NCBI GenBank assembly: GCA_027056615.1
Contig: JALUKJ010000307.1
Coordinates: 1-22,868 of the forward strand
Reading direction: 5' to 3'
Length of the DNA stretch: 22,868 bases
From: Campylobacteraceae bacterium
GTDB taxonomy: Bacteria > Campylobacterota > Campylobacteria > Campylobacterales > Sulfurovaceae
In this document: positions 14,810 to 22,844 of the stretch, in pieces
How positions within the stretch are numbered: the stretch's first letter is position 1
Layout of the letters: every line of letters starts with the position of its first letter
Notes under the pieces: model-generated
Databases searched by the model: none
Told to the model about the DNA's origin: nothing
The model's input: the letters and a program-made list of their open reading frames with translations, nothing else
Translations under genes and position numbers: made by a program

Positions 14810-14877
14810 ACTATTTCCCTTGAATAGATTACTCTATTATACTTATTTTAGTTAAAATTTAAGTAGAGGGAAATAGT
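14810..14877 (-). promoter_or_regulatory. 11-bp inverted repeat enclosing a -10 box, overlapping a ribosome binding site
   Basis: ACTATTTCCCT at 14810-14820 and AGGGAAATAGT at 14867-14877 are perfect inverted copies around a 46-base spacer. On the minus strand the downstream arm contains the AGGGA ribosome binding site of the lipoprotein gene at 14805. A TATAAT box (14836-14841, minus strand) lies between the arms. RNA from that promoter would lack the upstream arm, while readthrough RNA from the preceding gene would contain both arms. Confidence 0.45.
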
Positions 14878-14882
14878 AAATA

Positions 14883-15464
14883 TTAGTTTATTTGTGCAAC
14901 CATGATTTTATTAAAACTAAGTTTATTTTTACTGTTTAAGATAATCTCTTTTTTAAGACCGTTGTTAAAAGTAATGTCTATAACACTCTTTTTTACTTTA
15001 TAGGCAAGAGCATAATATGCCATATTAGCAGTTGTAGTTGCTGAAGTATCTTTGGCTGTTTCTCTGTTAATATTAATCTCTACATGAGCATTGTCTCCTT
15101 TTGGTGGGTCAATGGTAAGTTTTGTAGACTCTGAACTCTCTCTCATTGTGTAGATTAGTAGATTATATTTTGTAAAATCAATAGGGTTGAGTTTTAAAGA
15201 GTCAATAAAATTTTTTTGATTTTCTTTATTCCAAAATTTTTCTGTTTTTATATTGCTTATAAAAGTAGTAAAGTCATTTTCTGTAGTGTAGAGTTTAGTT
15301 GTAATTTTACTATATTCTTGTGCTTGAAAAGGGATAGGTATCCGAACAATAGTATCTTGGAGTAACTCCTCTTTAGCAGGTGGATTCGAGATAATGATAG
15401 AAGAGCTATGGTTACAAGCTGTAAAAAATAGTATGGTAATAAGTATTGTGAAAAATCGTAACAT
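14883..15464 (-). CDS. Putative lipoprotein, possibly PrcB-like C-terminal domain
   Basis: A secreted lipoprotein: lipobox FTAC with Cys17, after a hydrophobic MLRFFTILITILFF. The rest (193 residues in total) looks beta-rich. The run from about residue 95 (FTKYNLLIYTMRESSESTKL, then charged and hydrophobic alternating strands and a final LKKEIIL) is reminiscent of PrcB-like domains, in which a strand 'LVVF' is followed by a glycine turn, but the glycine turn is missing, so this is a weak guess. AAAAAGGA precedes the ATG. It lies 77 bases upstream of the other lipoprotein gene in the same direction, and they may form a unit. Confidence 0.6.
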   Translation of the reverse strand: MLRFFTILITILFFTACNHSSSIIISNPPAKEELLQDTIVRIPIPFQAQEYSKITTKLYTTENDFTTFISNIKTEKFWNKENQKNFIDSLKLNPIDFTKYNLLIYTMRESSESTKLTIDPPKGDNAHVEININRETAKDTSATTTANMAYYALAYKVKKSVIDITFNNGLKKEIILNSKNKLSFNKIMVAQIN

Positions 15465-15482
15465 AAAAAATCCTTTTTTATT

Positions 15483-15488
15483 ATTATA
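15483..15488 (-). promoter_or_regulatory. Possible -10 box (TATAAT) upstream of the 193-residue lipoprotein gene
   Basis: The minus strand reads TTTATAATAATAAAAAAGGA, placing a TATAAT just upstream of the ribosome binding site. The surroundings are so AT-rich that a chance match is possible. Confidence 0.35.
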
Positions 15489-15518
15489 AATAAAAAAAAG
15501 ATTTTTGTAAATAGTTTA

Positions 15519-16001
15519 TTAGTTTTTGTGTTCTAATTTTTGAATAGATGTTGTATCTGAATTACCTTTAAAACTTGAACTAAATACTTTACCAACTATA
15601 CTTTTTAGTCCTGTTTCGTTCTCTTCATATTCATTCTCTGCCTCTTGTAAGGAGATTTCCCATGCTGAAGAGAAGCCTGGTGCTTGTGACATCATTTTTC
15701 TAAGAGCTGAATCATATATATTTAAGAGTCTAAGTTCTGCACGACCAGGTTTCTGACCTAAGGTCTTAACTGAAATTCTTAGATTTTCATTCTCTTTTTT
15801 GAGTCTATCTAGCTCTTTAACTAGTGTTGCATTTCCTGCATCAGTAATTTTCATCTGTCTCTCTAAATGGGCTTTGTATTCATTTAGCTCTTTTTTATGT
15901 TTTCTAATTGTTAAAAAAGATTTTAAGTACATAAGAAAAGCCCCAAAAGCAATACCTGCTAATATAAGTAAAATAGTTTCAGCATTAAAGTTAAAATTCA
16001 T
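15519..16001 (-). CDS. Membrane-anchored coiled-coil protein of unknown function
   Basis: A 160-residue protein with one N-terminal membrane helix (about 9-28, ILLILAGIAFGAFLMYLKSF), followed by a basic patch and a helical, heptad-like region (about 34-80, KKELNEYKAHLERQMK to ELDRLKKENENLRI). The region 84-118 (GRAELRLLNIYDSALRKMMS, then APGFSSAWE) looks like a conserved folded unit and may be the functional part. The C-terminus is acidic, then Ser-rich. With a basic stretch right after the helix, the bulk is expected in the cytoplasm. GGAGAAAG precedes the ATG. No enzymatic motif is seen. It is divergent from tlyA. Confidence 0.65.
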   Translation of the reverse strand: MNFNFNAETILLILAGIAFGAFLMYLKSFLTIRKHKKELNEYKAHLERQMKITDAGNATLVKELDRLKKENENLRISVKTLGQKPGRAELRLLNIYDSALRKMMSQAPGFSSAWEISLQEAENEYEENETGLKSIVGKVFSSSFKGNSDTTSIQKLEHKN

Positions 16002-16034
16002 AATCTTTCTCCTAATTATTTTGTATTTATAAAT

Positions 16035-16040
16035 ATTATA
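16035..16040 (-). promoter_or_regulatory. Probable -10 box (TATAAT) of the coiled-coil protein gene
   Basis: The minus strand reads ATGATATAATATT about 34 bases before the start at 16001. No -35 box is apparent. Confidence 0.45.
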
Positions 16041-16092
16041 TCATAAGAGTAGAGTGTAGAGTAAATAAAAAGCAAGATTTTTGAGAGAATGC

Positions 16093-16111
16093 TCCTATGC
16101 GTAAAATAGGA
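16093..16111 (+). promoter_or_regulatory. Dyad around a possible -10 box upstream of tlyA
   Basis: TCCTAT and ATAGGA form a perfect 6-bp dyad around a 7-base spacer. The dyad contains TAAAAT (16102-16107), a plausible -10 box for tlyA about 50 bases downstream. An alternative -10 (TACAAT, 16129-16134) lies closer to the gene. A repressor site is possible but unproven. Confidence 0.3.
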
Positions 16112-16157
16112 ACATTTGATTTTTATGTTACAATTCCTAAAAAAAATTGAGGTCAAG

Positions 16158-16871
16158 ATGAGATTAGATAAATACTTAGTCGAAAAAGGTTACTTTGAGA
16201 GTCGTAACCGTGCATTAGATGCAATTAAACGTGGTAAAGTATTTGTCAATGGTCAAGTGGCTAAAGCATCTATAAAGTGTGATGAGAATTCCAATATTGA
16301 CATTGACCCAGAGAAATTTTATGTGAGTCGTTCAGCCAAGAAGTTAGAACTTTTTTTAGAAGAGTATCCACTTGATTTAAAGGGAAAACAAGCTGTTGAT
16401 GTAGGGTCAAGTACGGGTGGTTTTGTGCAGATACTTCTTGAAAATGGGGTTAAGTCTGTGGCGTGTGTGGATGTTGGTACAAATCAGCTTCATTATTCAT
16501 TGCGTAATGACAACAGAGTATCTATATTTGAGGAGACCGATGTTCGTCTATTTGAACCAACTAAACCCTTTGATGTACTCACTTGTGATGTTTCCTTTAT
16601 CTCTATTTTGCAGATAATAGAAGCCATAGACAAACTCTCTAAAAGTGAGATGATTTTGCTTTTTAAGCCACAGTTTGAAGTAGGACGAAATGTAAAACGT
16701 GATAGTAGAGGAGTGGTTGTAGATAAAAAGGCTATTGTAGAAGCACAAAATAGATTTGAAGCTAAAGCTCAAGCGTTAAAATGGAAGCTGGTGTATCAAA
16801 CAACCTCTAAGCTTACAGGAAAATTAGGAAATATAGAATATATTTATTATTTTAGGAAATCATGCAGTTAA
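16158..16871 (+). CDS. tlyA: TlyA-type 2'-O-ribose rRNA methyltransferase
   Basis: It methylates cytidine 2'-hydroxyls in rRNA (16S, and 23S in the long type), affecting ribosome function and capreomycin sensitivity; it is often labelled hemolysin A. Residues 1-60 are an S4 RNA-binding domain (MRLDKYLVEKGYFESRNRAL, then IKRGKVFVNG). Residues about 62-238 are an FtsJ/RrmJ-like methyltransferase with DVGSSTGGF at 81-89 for SAM and DVSFIS at 144-149; Lys62 begins the usual K-D-K-E series. The frame is open upstream to 16116, but the ATG at 16158 has GAGG just before it and gives the conserved S4 start. Its last 10 bases overlap ribF, a linkage also known in Campylobacter. Confidence 0.93.
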   Translation: MRLDKYLVEKGYFESRNRALDAIKRGKVFVNGQVAKASIKCDENSNIDIDPEKFYVSRSAKKLELFLEEYPLDLKGKQAVDVGSSTGGFVQILLENGVKSVACVDVGTNQLHYSLRNDNRVSIFEETDVRLFEPTKPFDVLTCDVSFISILQIIEAIDKLSKSEMILLFKPQFEVGRNVKRDSRGVVVDKKAIVEAQNRFEAKAQALKWKLVYQTTSKLTGKLGNIEYIYYFRKSCS

Positions 16872-17677
16872 CCAATAAGATTAAATCCATCACTATTGGC
16901 TCATTTGATGGTATTCACCTTGGACATCAAGTATTAATCAACCAAGTCGAAGCAGTAGTGGTCATAGAGCGAAATGGTGGCTACTTAACCTCAGGATATA
17001 GACGAAGTAACTATTTAGATAAACCTTGCTTCTTTTACCATTTTGAAAAAATATATCAACTCTCAGCAAAAGAATTTGTTGAAAAACTCTGTATTGATTT
17101 TCCTCAACTTGAAACTATCGTAGTTGGATATGACTTTGAGTTTGGTCATAAAAAAGAGGGTAATACAACCTTGCTTAAACAACTTTTTCAAGGAGAGATT
17201 GTTGTGGTAGATGAGGTAAAAGTAGATGATATTTCAGTACATTCAAGAACTATTAAACATTATCTAAAAGATGAAAATTTAAGATTAGTAAATAGATTAC
17301 TCGGTCGTCCTTTATCTATAGAAGGAGAAGTTGTTTTAGGACAAGGTTTAGGAAAAAAAGAGTTAGTTCCTACTATCAATCTAAATATCTATGACTATCA
17401 GTTACCAAAGAATGGTGTCTATGTGACACGTACTAAGATTGGAGATGAGTGGTTAGAGAGTGTTAGCTTTGTTGGTATTCGTCAAACAACAGATGAAGCT
17501 TTTGCAGTAGAGACCTATGTATTAGACAGAGAATTAGGAGAGGTTAAAGGTAGAGTTACTTTAGAGTTTTTAGAGTTTATTCGAGAAAATAGAAAATTTA
17601 ATGGCTTAAAAGCATTGAAAACTCAGATTAATTTAGATATAACCTATACTAAAAATTATTTTAAGGAAAATAGATGA
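16862..17677 (+). CDS. ribF: Bifunctional riboflavin kinase / FAD synthetase RibF
   Basis: It turns riboflavin into FMN and then FAD. The N-terminal FAD synthetase (nucleotidyltransferase) part carries GSFDGIHLGHQ at 13-23, the HxGH nucleotide-binding motif, and VVGYDFEFGHKKEGN at 87-101. The C-terminal flavokinase part starts near 145 with RLLGRPLSIEGEVVLGQGLG, then VPTINLN at 169-175 with the Pro-Thr that binds Mg-ATP. At 271 residues it is shorter than the 310 of E. coli but, as I recall, normal for this phylum. AGGAA precedes the ATG inside tlyA. It overlaps tlyA by 10 bases and the rhodanese gene by 4 (ATGA), so the three are probably one operon. Confidence 0.92.
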   Translation: MQLTNKIKSITIGSFDGIHLGHQVLINQVEAVVVIERNGGYLTSGYRRSNYLDKPCFFYHFEKIYQLSAKEFVEKLCIDFPQLETIVVGYDFEFGHKKEGNTTLLKQLFQGEIVVVDEVKVDDISVHSRTIKHYLKDENLRLVNRLLGRPLSIEGEVVLGQGLGKKELVPTINLNIYDYQLPKNGVYVTRTKIGDEWLESVSFVGIRQTTDEAFAVETYVLDRELGEVKGRVTLEFLEFIRENRKFNGLKALKTQINLDITYTKNYFKENR

Positions 17678-18075
17678 AAAAAATACTATTGACATTAGCA
17701 ATTCTAAGTGTAAGCCTTTTTGCAGAATTTAAAACTATAGATGTACCAGAGTTTGAAAAGTTACAAAAAGATGGTTTAGTGGTCATTGATATAAGAACAC
17801 CACAAGAGTGGAAAACCACAGGTATTATAGAGGGTGCAAAAAAGATTACCTTTTTCTCTGAAAAGGGTCAACCACTTTTAGCCGATTGGTTTTTTGAAGT
17901 TGGACATCTTATTAAAGATAAAAAGACACCATTTATTATCTACTGTGCTCATGCAAGTCGCTCAAAAGCATTGGGTAAAGGTTTAGAAAATATGGGATTT
18001 GAACATGTTTATGAACTTAAAGGTGGTATTATAAATGGTTGGATTAAAGCAGGTAAAAAGACTCTTAAGGAGTAA
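17674..18075 (+). CDS. Periplasmic single-domain rhodanese
   Basis: A small sulfurtransferase-type protein with a signal peptide (MKKILLTLAILSVSLFA, cleavage after residue 17), so it acts in the periplasm. The rhodanese fold is complete: VVIDIRTPQEWKTTG (36-50), then IIYCAHASRS with the catalytic Cys91, then YELKGGIINGW. The active loop CAHASR has the six-residue length of sulfur- rather than phosphate-handling members. In sulfur-oxidising or sulfur-respiring campylobacterotans such proteins bind or pass on sulfane sulfur; the substrate here is unknown. The start overlaps the ribF stop (ATGA), with AAGGA before it. Confidence 0.88.
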   Translation: MKKILLTLAILSVSLFAEFKTIDVPEFEKLQKDGLVVIDIRTPQEWKTTGIIEGAKKITFFSEKGQPLLADWFFEVGHLIKDKKTPFIIYCAHASRSKALGKGLENMGFEHVYELKGGIINGWIKAGKKTLKE

Positions 18076-18271
18076 TTAGTAGAACTGTTTTACATGATTT
18101 TGTTATAATGCCATTTAAAACTAAATGAAAACTAATGCCACCATTAGTACTACAAGCCATTGAACAAAATGTAATTCGCAATCCTCTTCCATAATCTTTG
18201 ATTTGGTAGAGTGATATTCACTTAGACTATAAAATAGCTTTTTGTTTTTTAAATAGGGTTAAATTAAGAAG
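18076..18271 (+). other. Intergenic stretch with a -10 box, hairpin and possible 19-codon ORF
   Basis: No known gene is seen here. A TATAAT box at 18104-18109 could start a transcript near 18116. At 18131-18148 a perfect 7-bp dyad (ACTAATG-CCAC-CATTAGT) can form a small hairpin. A short frame from ATG 18135 to TAA 18194 encodes MPPLVLQAIEQNVIRNPLP but has no convincing ribosome binding site. Another 5-bp dyad, AGTGA-TAT-TCACT, lies near 18209-18221. The rest is AT-rich sequence between the rhodanese stop and the opposing tRNA. Confidence 0.3.
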
Positions 18272-18348
18272 TGGTAGTAAGAGAGGGACTCGAACCCTCG
18301 ACCTCCGGCTTATGAGACCAGCGCTCTAACCAGCTGAGCTACCTTACC
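18272..18348 (-). tRNA. tRNA-Met (anticodon CAT), probable elongator
   Basis: A complete 77-base cloverleaf. Acceptor strands GGTAAGG and TCTTACT pair with G-T at both ends; the D stem is GCTC/GAGC; the anticodon stem is CTGGT/GCCGG with loop CTCATAA; the T stem is GAGGG/CCCTC around TTCGAGT. The discriminator is A and CCA is encoded. The anticodon CAT is at 18312-18314 (minus strand). It is not the initiator tRNA, which has a C-A mismatch at 1-72 and three G-C pairs in the anticodon stem. A lysidine-modified tRNA-Ile2 also reads CAT and cannot be fully excluded. Confidence 0.93.
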
Positions 18349-18370
18349 ACCTATGTTTTGAAGAGCTGAA

Positions 18371-18399
18371 ATTTTAGCTAAAAAGAGTTTTGAAGTCAA
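18371..18399 (-). promoter_or_regulatory. Sigma-70 promoter of tRNA-Met
   Basis: The minus strand reads TTGACT, then 17 bases, then TAAAAT. Transcription would begin near 18364, about 16 bases before the mature tRNA. The presence of a good -35 box is notable in a group that often lacks one and fits a strong stable-RNA promoter. Confidence 0.75.
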
Positions 18400-18444
18400 G
18401 TGTTTTTTAACTTTTATATATAAAATTTCATTTTTTTTAAAAGC

Positions 18445-18484
18445 TTAGTCCATTTGACTAAAGTTTATTAGTTTTTTTAACTAA
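18445..18484 (+). promoter_or_regulatory. Two matching 17-bp dyads upstream of groES (candidate operator)
   Basis: Dyad one is TTAGTC-CATTT-GACTAA (18445-18461) and dyad two TTAGTT-TTTTT-AACTAA (18468-18484). Arms are perfect in each, the spacer is 5 bases in both, and the centres are 23 bp apart, near two helical turns. They end 5 bases before the groES -35 box. Neither CIRCE (TTAGCACTC-N9-GAGTGCTAA) nor an HspR HAIR sequence is seen. The arrangement suggests a regulator binding site; its identity is unknown. Confidence 0.45.
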
Positions 18485-18489
18485 ACCTA

Positions 18490-18518
18490 TTGACTTTTAT
18501 TCAAAAAAACATTACTAT
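18490..18518 (+). promoter_or_regulatory. Sigma-70 promoter of groES-groEL
   Basis: TTGACT (18490-18495), 17 bases, TACTAT (18513-18518). Transcription would begin near 18525, about 25 bases before the groES ATG at 18550, with AAGGAG as ribosome binding site. It looks like a strong housekeeping promoter rather than a heat-shock sigma-factor promoter. Confidence 0.75.
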
Positions 18519-18549
18519 TTCAAAAAATTAAAATGTAAGGAGAAACCAA

Positions 18550-18816
18550 ATGTCATTTAAGCCATTAGGTAATCGTGTTCTTATTGAAAGAGAAGAACAA
18601 ACAAATCAAACAGCATCTGGTCTTTATATTCCAGATTCGGCTAAAGAGAAGCCACTAAATGGTAAAGTAATTGCTGTAGGAAAAGATGCTATTGAAGCAG
18701 GTATTAATGAAGGTGATACTGTTGTTTTCCAAAAGTATGGTGGGTCGGAGATTACCATTGAAGGAAAAGAGTATCTTATTATGAGTTCAGATGATATATT
18801 GGGTGTCTTAAGCTAA
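18550..18816 (+). CDS. groES: Co-chaperonin GroES
   Basis: The heptameric lid of the GroEL folding chamber. It has 88 residues, usual for bacteria of this group. [15 protein letters not shown] at the N-terminus is standard; residues about 16-32 ([17 protein letters not shown]) are the mobile loop that contacts GroEL, including [16 protein letters not shown] and [14 protein letters not shown] follow as family strands, and the end is [19 protein letters not shown] precedes the ATG at ideal distance. groEL starts 39 bases after its stop, in the universal order. Confidence 0.98.
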   Translation: MSFKPLGNRVLIEREEQTNQTASGLYIPDSAKEKPLNGKVIAVGKDAIEAGINEGDTVVFQKYGGSEITIEGKEYLIMSSDDILGVLS

Positions 18817-18822
18817 TTGTAG

Positions 18823-20490
<1,668 letters not shown>

Positions 20491-20527
20491 TCTTTCTCCC
20501 TTCCATATTTTTTTAAACTTCTCCTAT

Positions 20528-20563
20528 AGCCCCTACTCTTGTTGGGGCTTTCTAATTTATTTT
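20528..20563 (+). terminator. Rho-independent terminator of groESL
   Basis: AGCCCC (20528-20533) and GGGGCT (20544-20549) form a 6-bp GC-rich stem with a 10-base loop, followed by a T-rich tail (TTCTAATTTATTTT). It begins 37 bases after the groEL stop. Confidence 0.75.
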
Positions 20564-20696
20564 CCATAATATTCCTATCTTACAAACACTGCACACTCTT
20601 TTTTATATATTTAAATAAATTTAAGATTATTTTAATGTTTTAATCAATATACTTAAGAAAATATAAATAATATAACTTAATATTTAGGAATATGTT

Positions 20697-21239
20697 ATGA
20701 CAAGAATTAAAAAAAATATATTTACTGCATTCAGCCTTCTCTCTTTAACCCTTTTTTCAAATGGATGTGTTTCTCGAAATACCGATGGAAATTACCACTC
20801 TTCTTATAGTTATCAAACTCAACATTTCCATAGCAATGGCTCAACACCTATAGGAGAAGATATTGAACATATTGCAAAATCTCTAATAGGTAGAGACTAT
20901 CAGTATGGAGCAACTGGACCTTATCAATATGATTGTTCAGGTTTTACAAAGTATGTCTTTTCAAAAGAGGGTATTACCCTACCTCGTGTCTCTAAAGATC
21001 AAGCAAGAGTAGGAGAGTATGTCCGTGCTAATGAACTACAAAAAGGAGATTTAATCTTTTTTGACTCTAAACACTCTTCAGAGGTATCTCATGTTGGAAT
21101 CTATTTGAGTAGAGGTTATTTTATTCATGCTAGTTCATCAAAAGACCAAGTAACCATTAGTAATTTAAACTCAAACTATTATAGAGAACATTTTAAGTGG
21201 GGGAGACGAGTGACTAATATGCGTTATGTTAGGAATTAA
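20697..21239 (+). CDS. NlpC/P60-family peptidoglycan hydrolase, probable lipoprotein
   Basis: A cysteine peptidase that cuts peptide stems of peptidoglycan, by family D,L-endopeptidase activity. The N-terminus (about 1-24) is a signal peptide with FSNGC as a slightly atypical lipobox, giving Cys24 as lipid anchor. A Ser/Tyr/His-rich linker (25-52) precedes the domain. The catalytic set is Cys80 in YDCSGF, His132 in SHVGIY and His144 in YFIHASSS. LPRVSKDQAR and KGDLIFFDSK are also characteristic. It has 180 residues with no extra wall-binding domain. AGGAAT precedes the ATG. It is a single gene after the groESL terminator and converges on the MlaE gene. Confidence 0.92.
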   Translation: MTRIKKNIFTAFSLLSLTLFSNGCVSRNTDGNYHSSYSYQTQHFHSNGSTPIGEDIEHIAKSLIGRDYQYGATGPYQYDCSGFTKYVFSKEGITLPRVSKDQARVGEYVRANELQKGDLIFFDSKHSSEVSHVGIYLSRGYFIHASSSKDQVTISNLNSNYYREHFKWGRRVTNMRYVRN

Positions 21240-21274
21240 GTAGTCAAGTATATTTTTTTTGTTCACATCTAAAC

Positions 21275-22066
21275 TTACCAATCCATAGCTAAGAAGATAA
21301 TAGAAATAAATAGGTCTGCAATAAATATAGTCACAGAAGATAAAACAACAGCTTTAGTAGTAGAAACACCAACTCCTTTAGCTCCTCCACTGGTTCTATA
21401 ACCGATATAAGAGCCTATGGTTCCTATAAGATAGCCGTAAAAAACACCTTTTATAACTCCTGTTCCAATGTCTGAAAAGTGTAGAAGTTGTTTAATGCTA
21501 TCTTCATAAACTATAGGATTGAGGTCTAAAGCTAACCATGTCATAAGAAAAGCAGAGAAATTTGATATAAAGTCAAAAGCAACAACTAAAAAAGGTACAG
21601 CAATGGTAGTAGCAACAATTCTAGGAATAAGTAGATATTTCTTTGAATCAACTGCCAAAGTTTCAATAGCATCTATCTGTTCTGTTACCCTCATAGTTCC
21701 AAGCTCTGCTGCCATAGAAGAGATAGCTTGTGCTGTTACCATAAGTCCTACTAAAAGTGGAGATAATTCTCTACTAATAGAGATGAAAATAGTATAACCC
21801 ATAAAACTCTCAGCTCCAAATTTTGAAAAGCCTTGATATAATTGAACAGCTTCAATAAGTCCTAAAAAGAGAGCAGTTAAAAAGATAACCCCAAAAGTAC
21901 CAACTCCAACTACCTCTATTTGTTCAAAAATCTGCTTAATACGCCATGGACGTTTTAGTGCTAAAGGTAAAAGATAAATTTGAAAAAGTATGTAGCTACC
22001 AAAGGCTTCCATATTTTTCATAAAAATAATAACAGGTCTACCAATGTATGATAATAGTGCTTCCAT
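21275..22066 (-). CDS. MlaE-family ABC transporter permease
   Basis: The inner-membrane permease of an Mla-type lipid transport system, which moves phospholipids between the inner membrane and the cell envelope. At 263 residues it has normal size. The signature cytoplasmic/membrane segment RELSPLLVGLMVTAQAISSM, followed by AAELGTMRVTEQIDAIETLAVD, is clearly visible, as is the C-terminal GYRTSGGAKGVGVSTTKAVV. An N-terminal amphipathic helix precedes about five membrane segments. The ATPase and MCE-domain partners are not in the window; nothing downstream on the minus strand is a partner, so they are elsewhere. It is divergent from acpS with a 57-base gap. Confidence 0.93.
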   Translation of the reverse strand: MEALLSYIGRPVIIFMKNMEAFGSYILFQIYLLPLALKRPWRIKQIFEQIEVVGVGTFGVIFLTALFLGLIEAVQLYQGFSKFGAESFMGYTIFISISRELSPLLVGLMVTAQAISSMAAELGTMRVTEQIDAIETLAVDSKKYLLIPRIVATTIAVPFLVVAFDFISNFSAFLMTWLALDLNPIVYEDSIKQLLHFSDIGTGVIKGVFYGYLIGTIGSYIGYRTSGGAKGVGVSTTKAVVLSSVTIFIADLFISIIFLAMDW

Positions 22067-22111
22067 ATAAACCTTTAATTTTTTTGATTTTATTTTATCT
22101 AAAAATTATGT

Positions 22112-22117
22112 TAAAAT
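22112..22117 (+). promoter_or_regulatory. -10 box (TAAAAT) of acpS, possibly giving a leaderless mRNA
   Basis: TTAAAATAGC lies just upstream of the acpS ATG at 22124, leaving 6 bases between. No Shine-Dalgarno sequence is present. Transcription would begin about at the start codon. Confidence 0.45.
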
Positions 22118-22123
22118 AGCTTT

Positions 22124-22474
22124 ATGAGAATTGGAACAGATATTACTGTGGTCAGTAGAATAGAAAGCTCACTAGATAAATTTGGAGATAAGTTTCTTAA
22201 TAAATTTTTAACTAAAGAGGAGCAAAACATAAGTAAAAGAGTTGAAAGTATTGCAGGGTATTGGGCTGCAAAAGAGGCTATATCAAAAGCTCTTGGTTGT
22301 GGAATAGGAACTGAACTTAGTTTTCATGATATTATTCTCTATAAAGATGAGAAAAATGCTCCTCATTTTAAATTGAGTGACAAAGCTCAAAGATATCATA
22401 AAATTAAAAACTCTTCCCTTTCAATAGCTCATGATGGTGGGTTTGCTATTGCTGTAGTTGTGATTTCTAATTAA
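22124..22474 (+). CDS. acpS: Holo-[acyl-carrier-protein] synthase AcpS
   Basis: It attaches the 4'-phosphopantetheine arm of CoA to acyl carrier protein, activating fatty-acid synthesis. It has 116 residues, normal for bacterial AcpS. The Mg2+/CoA site is visible: IGTDI with Asp6 near the N-terminus, and WAAKEAISKALG at 47-58 with Glu51, the classic WxxKEA motif. KFLTKEEQ at 27-34 and a C-terminal SLSIAHDGGFAIAVVV are also typical. The ATG at 22124 follows a -10 box directly and lacks a ribosome binding site, suggesting leaderless translation. The last 8 bases overlap the convergent downstream gene. Confidence 0.95.
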   Translation: MRIGTDITVVSRIESSLDKFGDKFLNKFLTKEEQNISKRVESIAGYWAAKEAISKALGCGIGTELSFHDIILYKDEKNAPHFKLSDKAQRYHKIKNSSLSIAHDGGFAIAVVVISN

Positions 22475-22844
22475 TTTTCTCTAATGTTGCTTTAATCACC
22501 TGTAACATTTCATCTTCATTATTGGAGATTTCTTTTTTTATTTTGGGCTTATTATCATTAATTTTTTGTTTTTTTTGCTTTTTCTTTTGAGTTTTTAAAA
22601 ACTCTTTAGTGCTATTTTGAGGGTTACTTAATGCTTGAACCTCTCTTGTAAGCTTAGTTATCTCTTTCTCTTGGTTTCTAATAATATTTTTTAAATAGTT
22701 AACATTCTCTTCATACTCTTCACTCTCATTTTTATACTCTAACTTAATAGCTCTAAAAATAGCCCAAGCTACAAAAAAACCAAGTAGCCATGCAATAGCT
22801 AAAAATCCTAATATCTCACTAATAATGACTGTTACTGTCTCCAT
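22467..22844 (-). CDS. Small membrane-anchored coiled-coil protein of unknown function
   Basis: A 125-residue protein I do not recognise. Residues about 6-30 form one membrane helix (IISEILGFLAIAWLLGFFVA). A predicted coiled coil follows at about 40-75 (EEYEENVNYLKNIIRNQEKE, then ITKLTREVQAL). Then comes a very Lys/Gln-rich linker (about 84-108), and the end (EDEMLQVIKATLEKIN) looks like a short amphipathic helix. The basic linker suggests a cytoplasmic tail, perhaps nucleic-acid or membrane binding, but no motif proves this. AAGGAT precedes the ATG. It overlaps the acpS end by 8 bases convergently; its upstream neighbour is outside the window. Confidence 0.65.
   Translation of the reverse strand: METVTVIISEILGFLAIAWLLGFFVAWAIFRAIKLEYKNESEEYEENVNYLKNIIRNQEKEITKLTREVQALSNPQNSTKEFLKTQKKKQKKQKINDNKPKIKKEISNNEDEMLQVIKATLEKIN

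Noticed and set aside
18349..18549. CIRCE or HAIR element upstream of groES
   Set aside because: Searched by eye on both strands; no TTAGCACTC/GAGTGCTAA or CTTGAGT/ACTCAAG pair is present.
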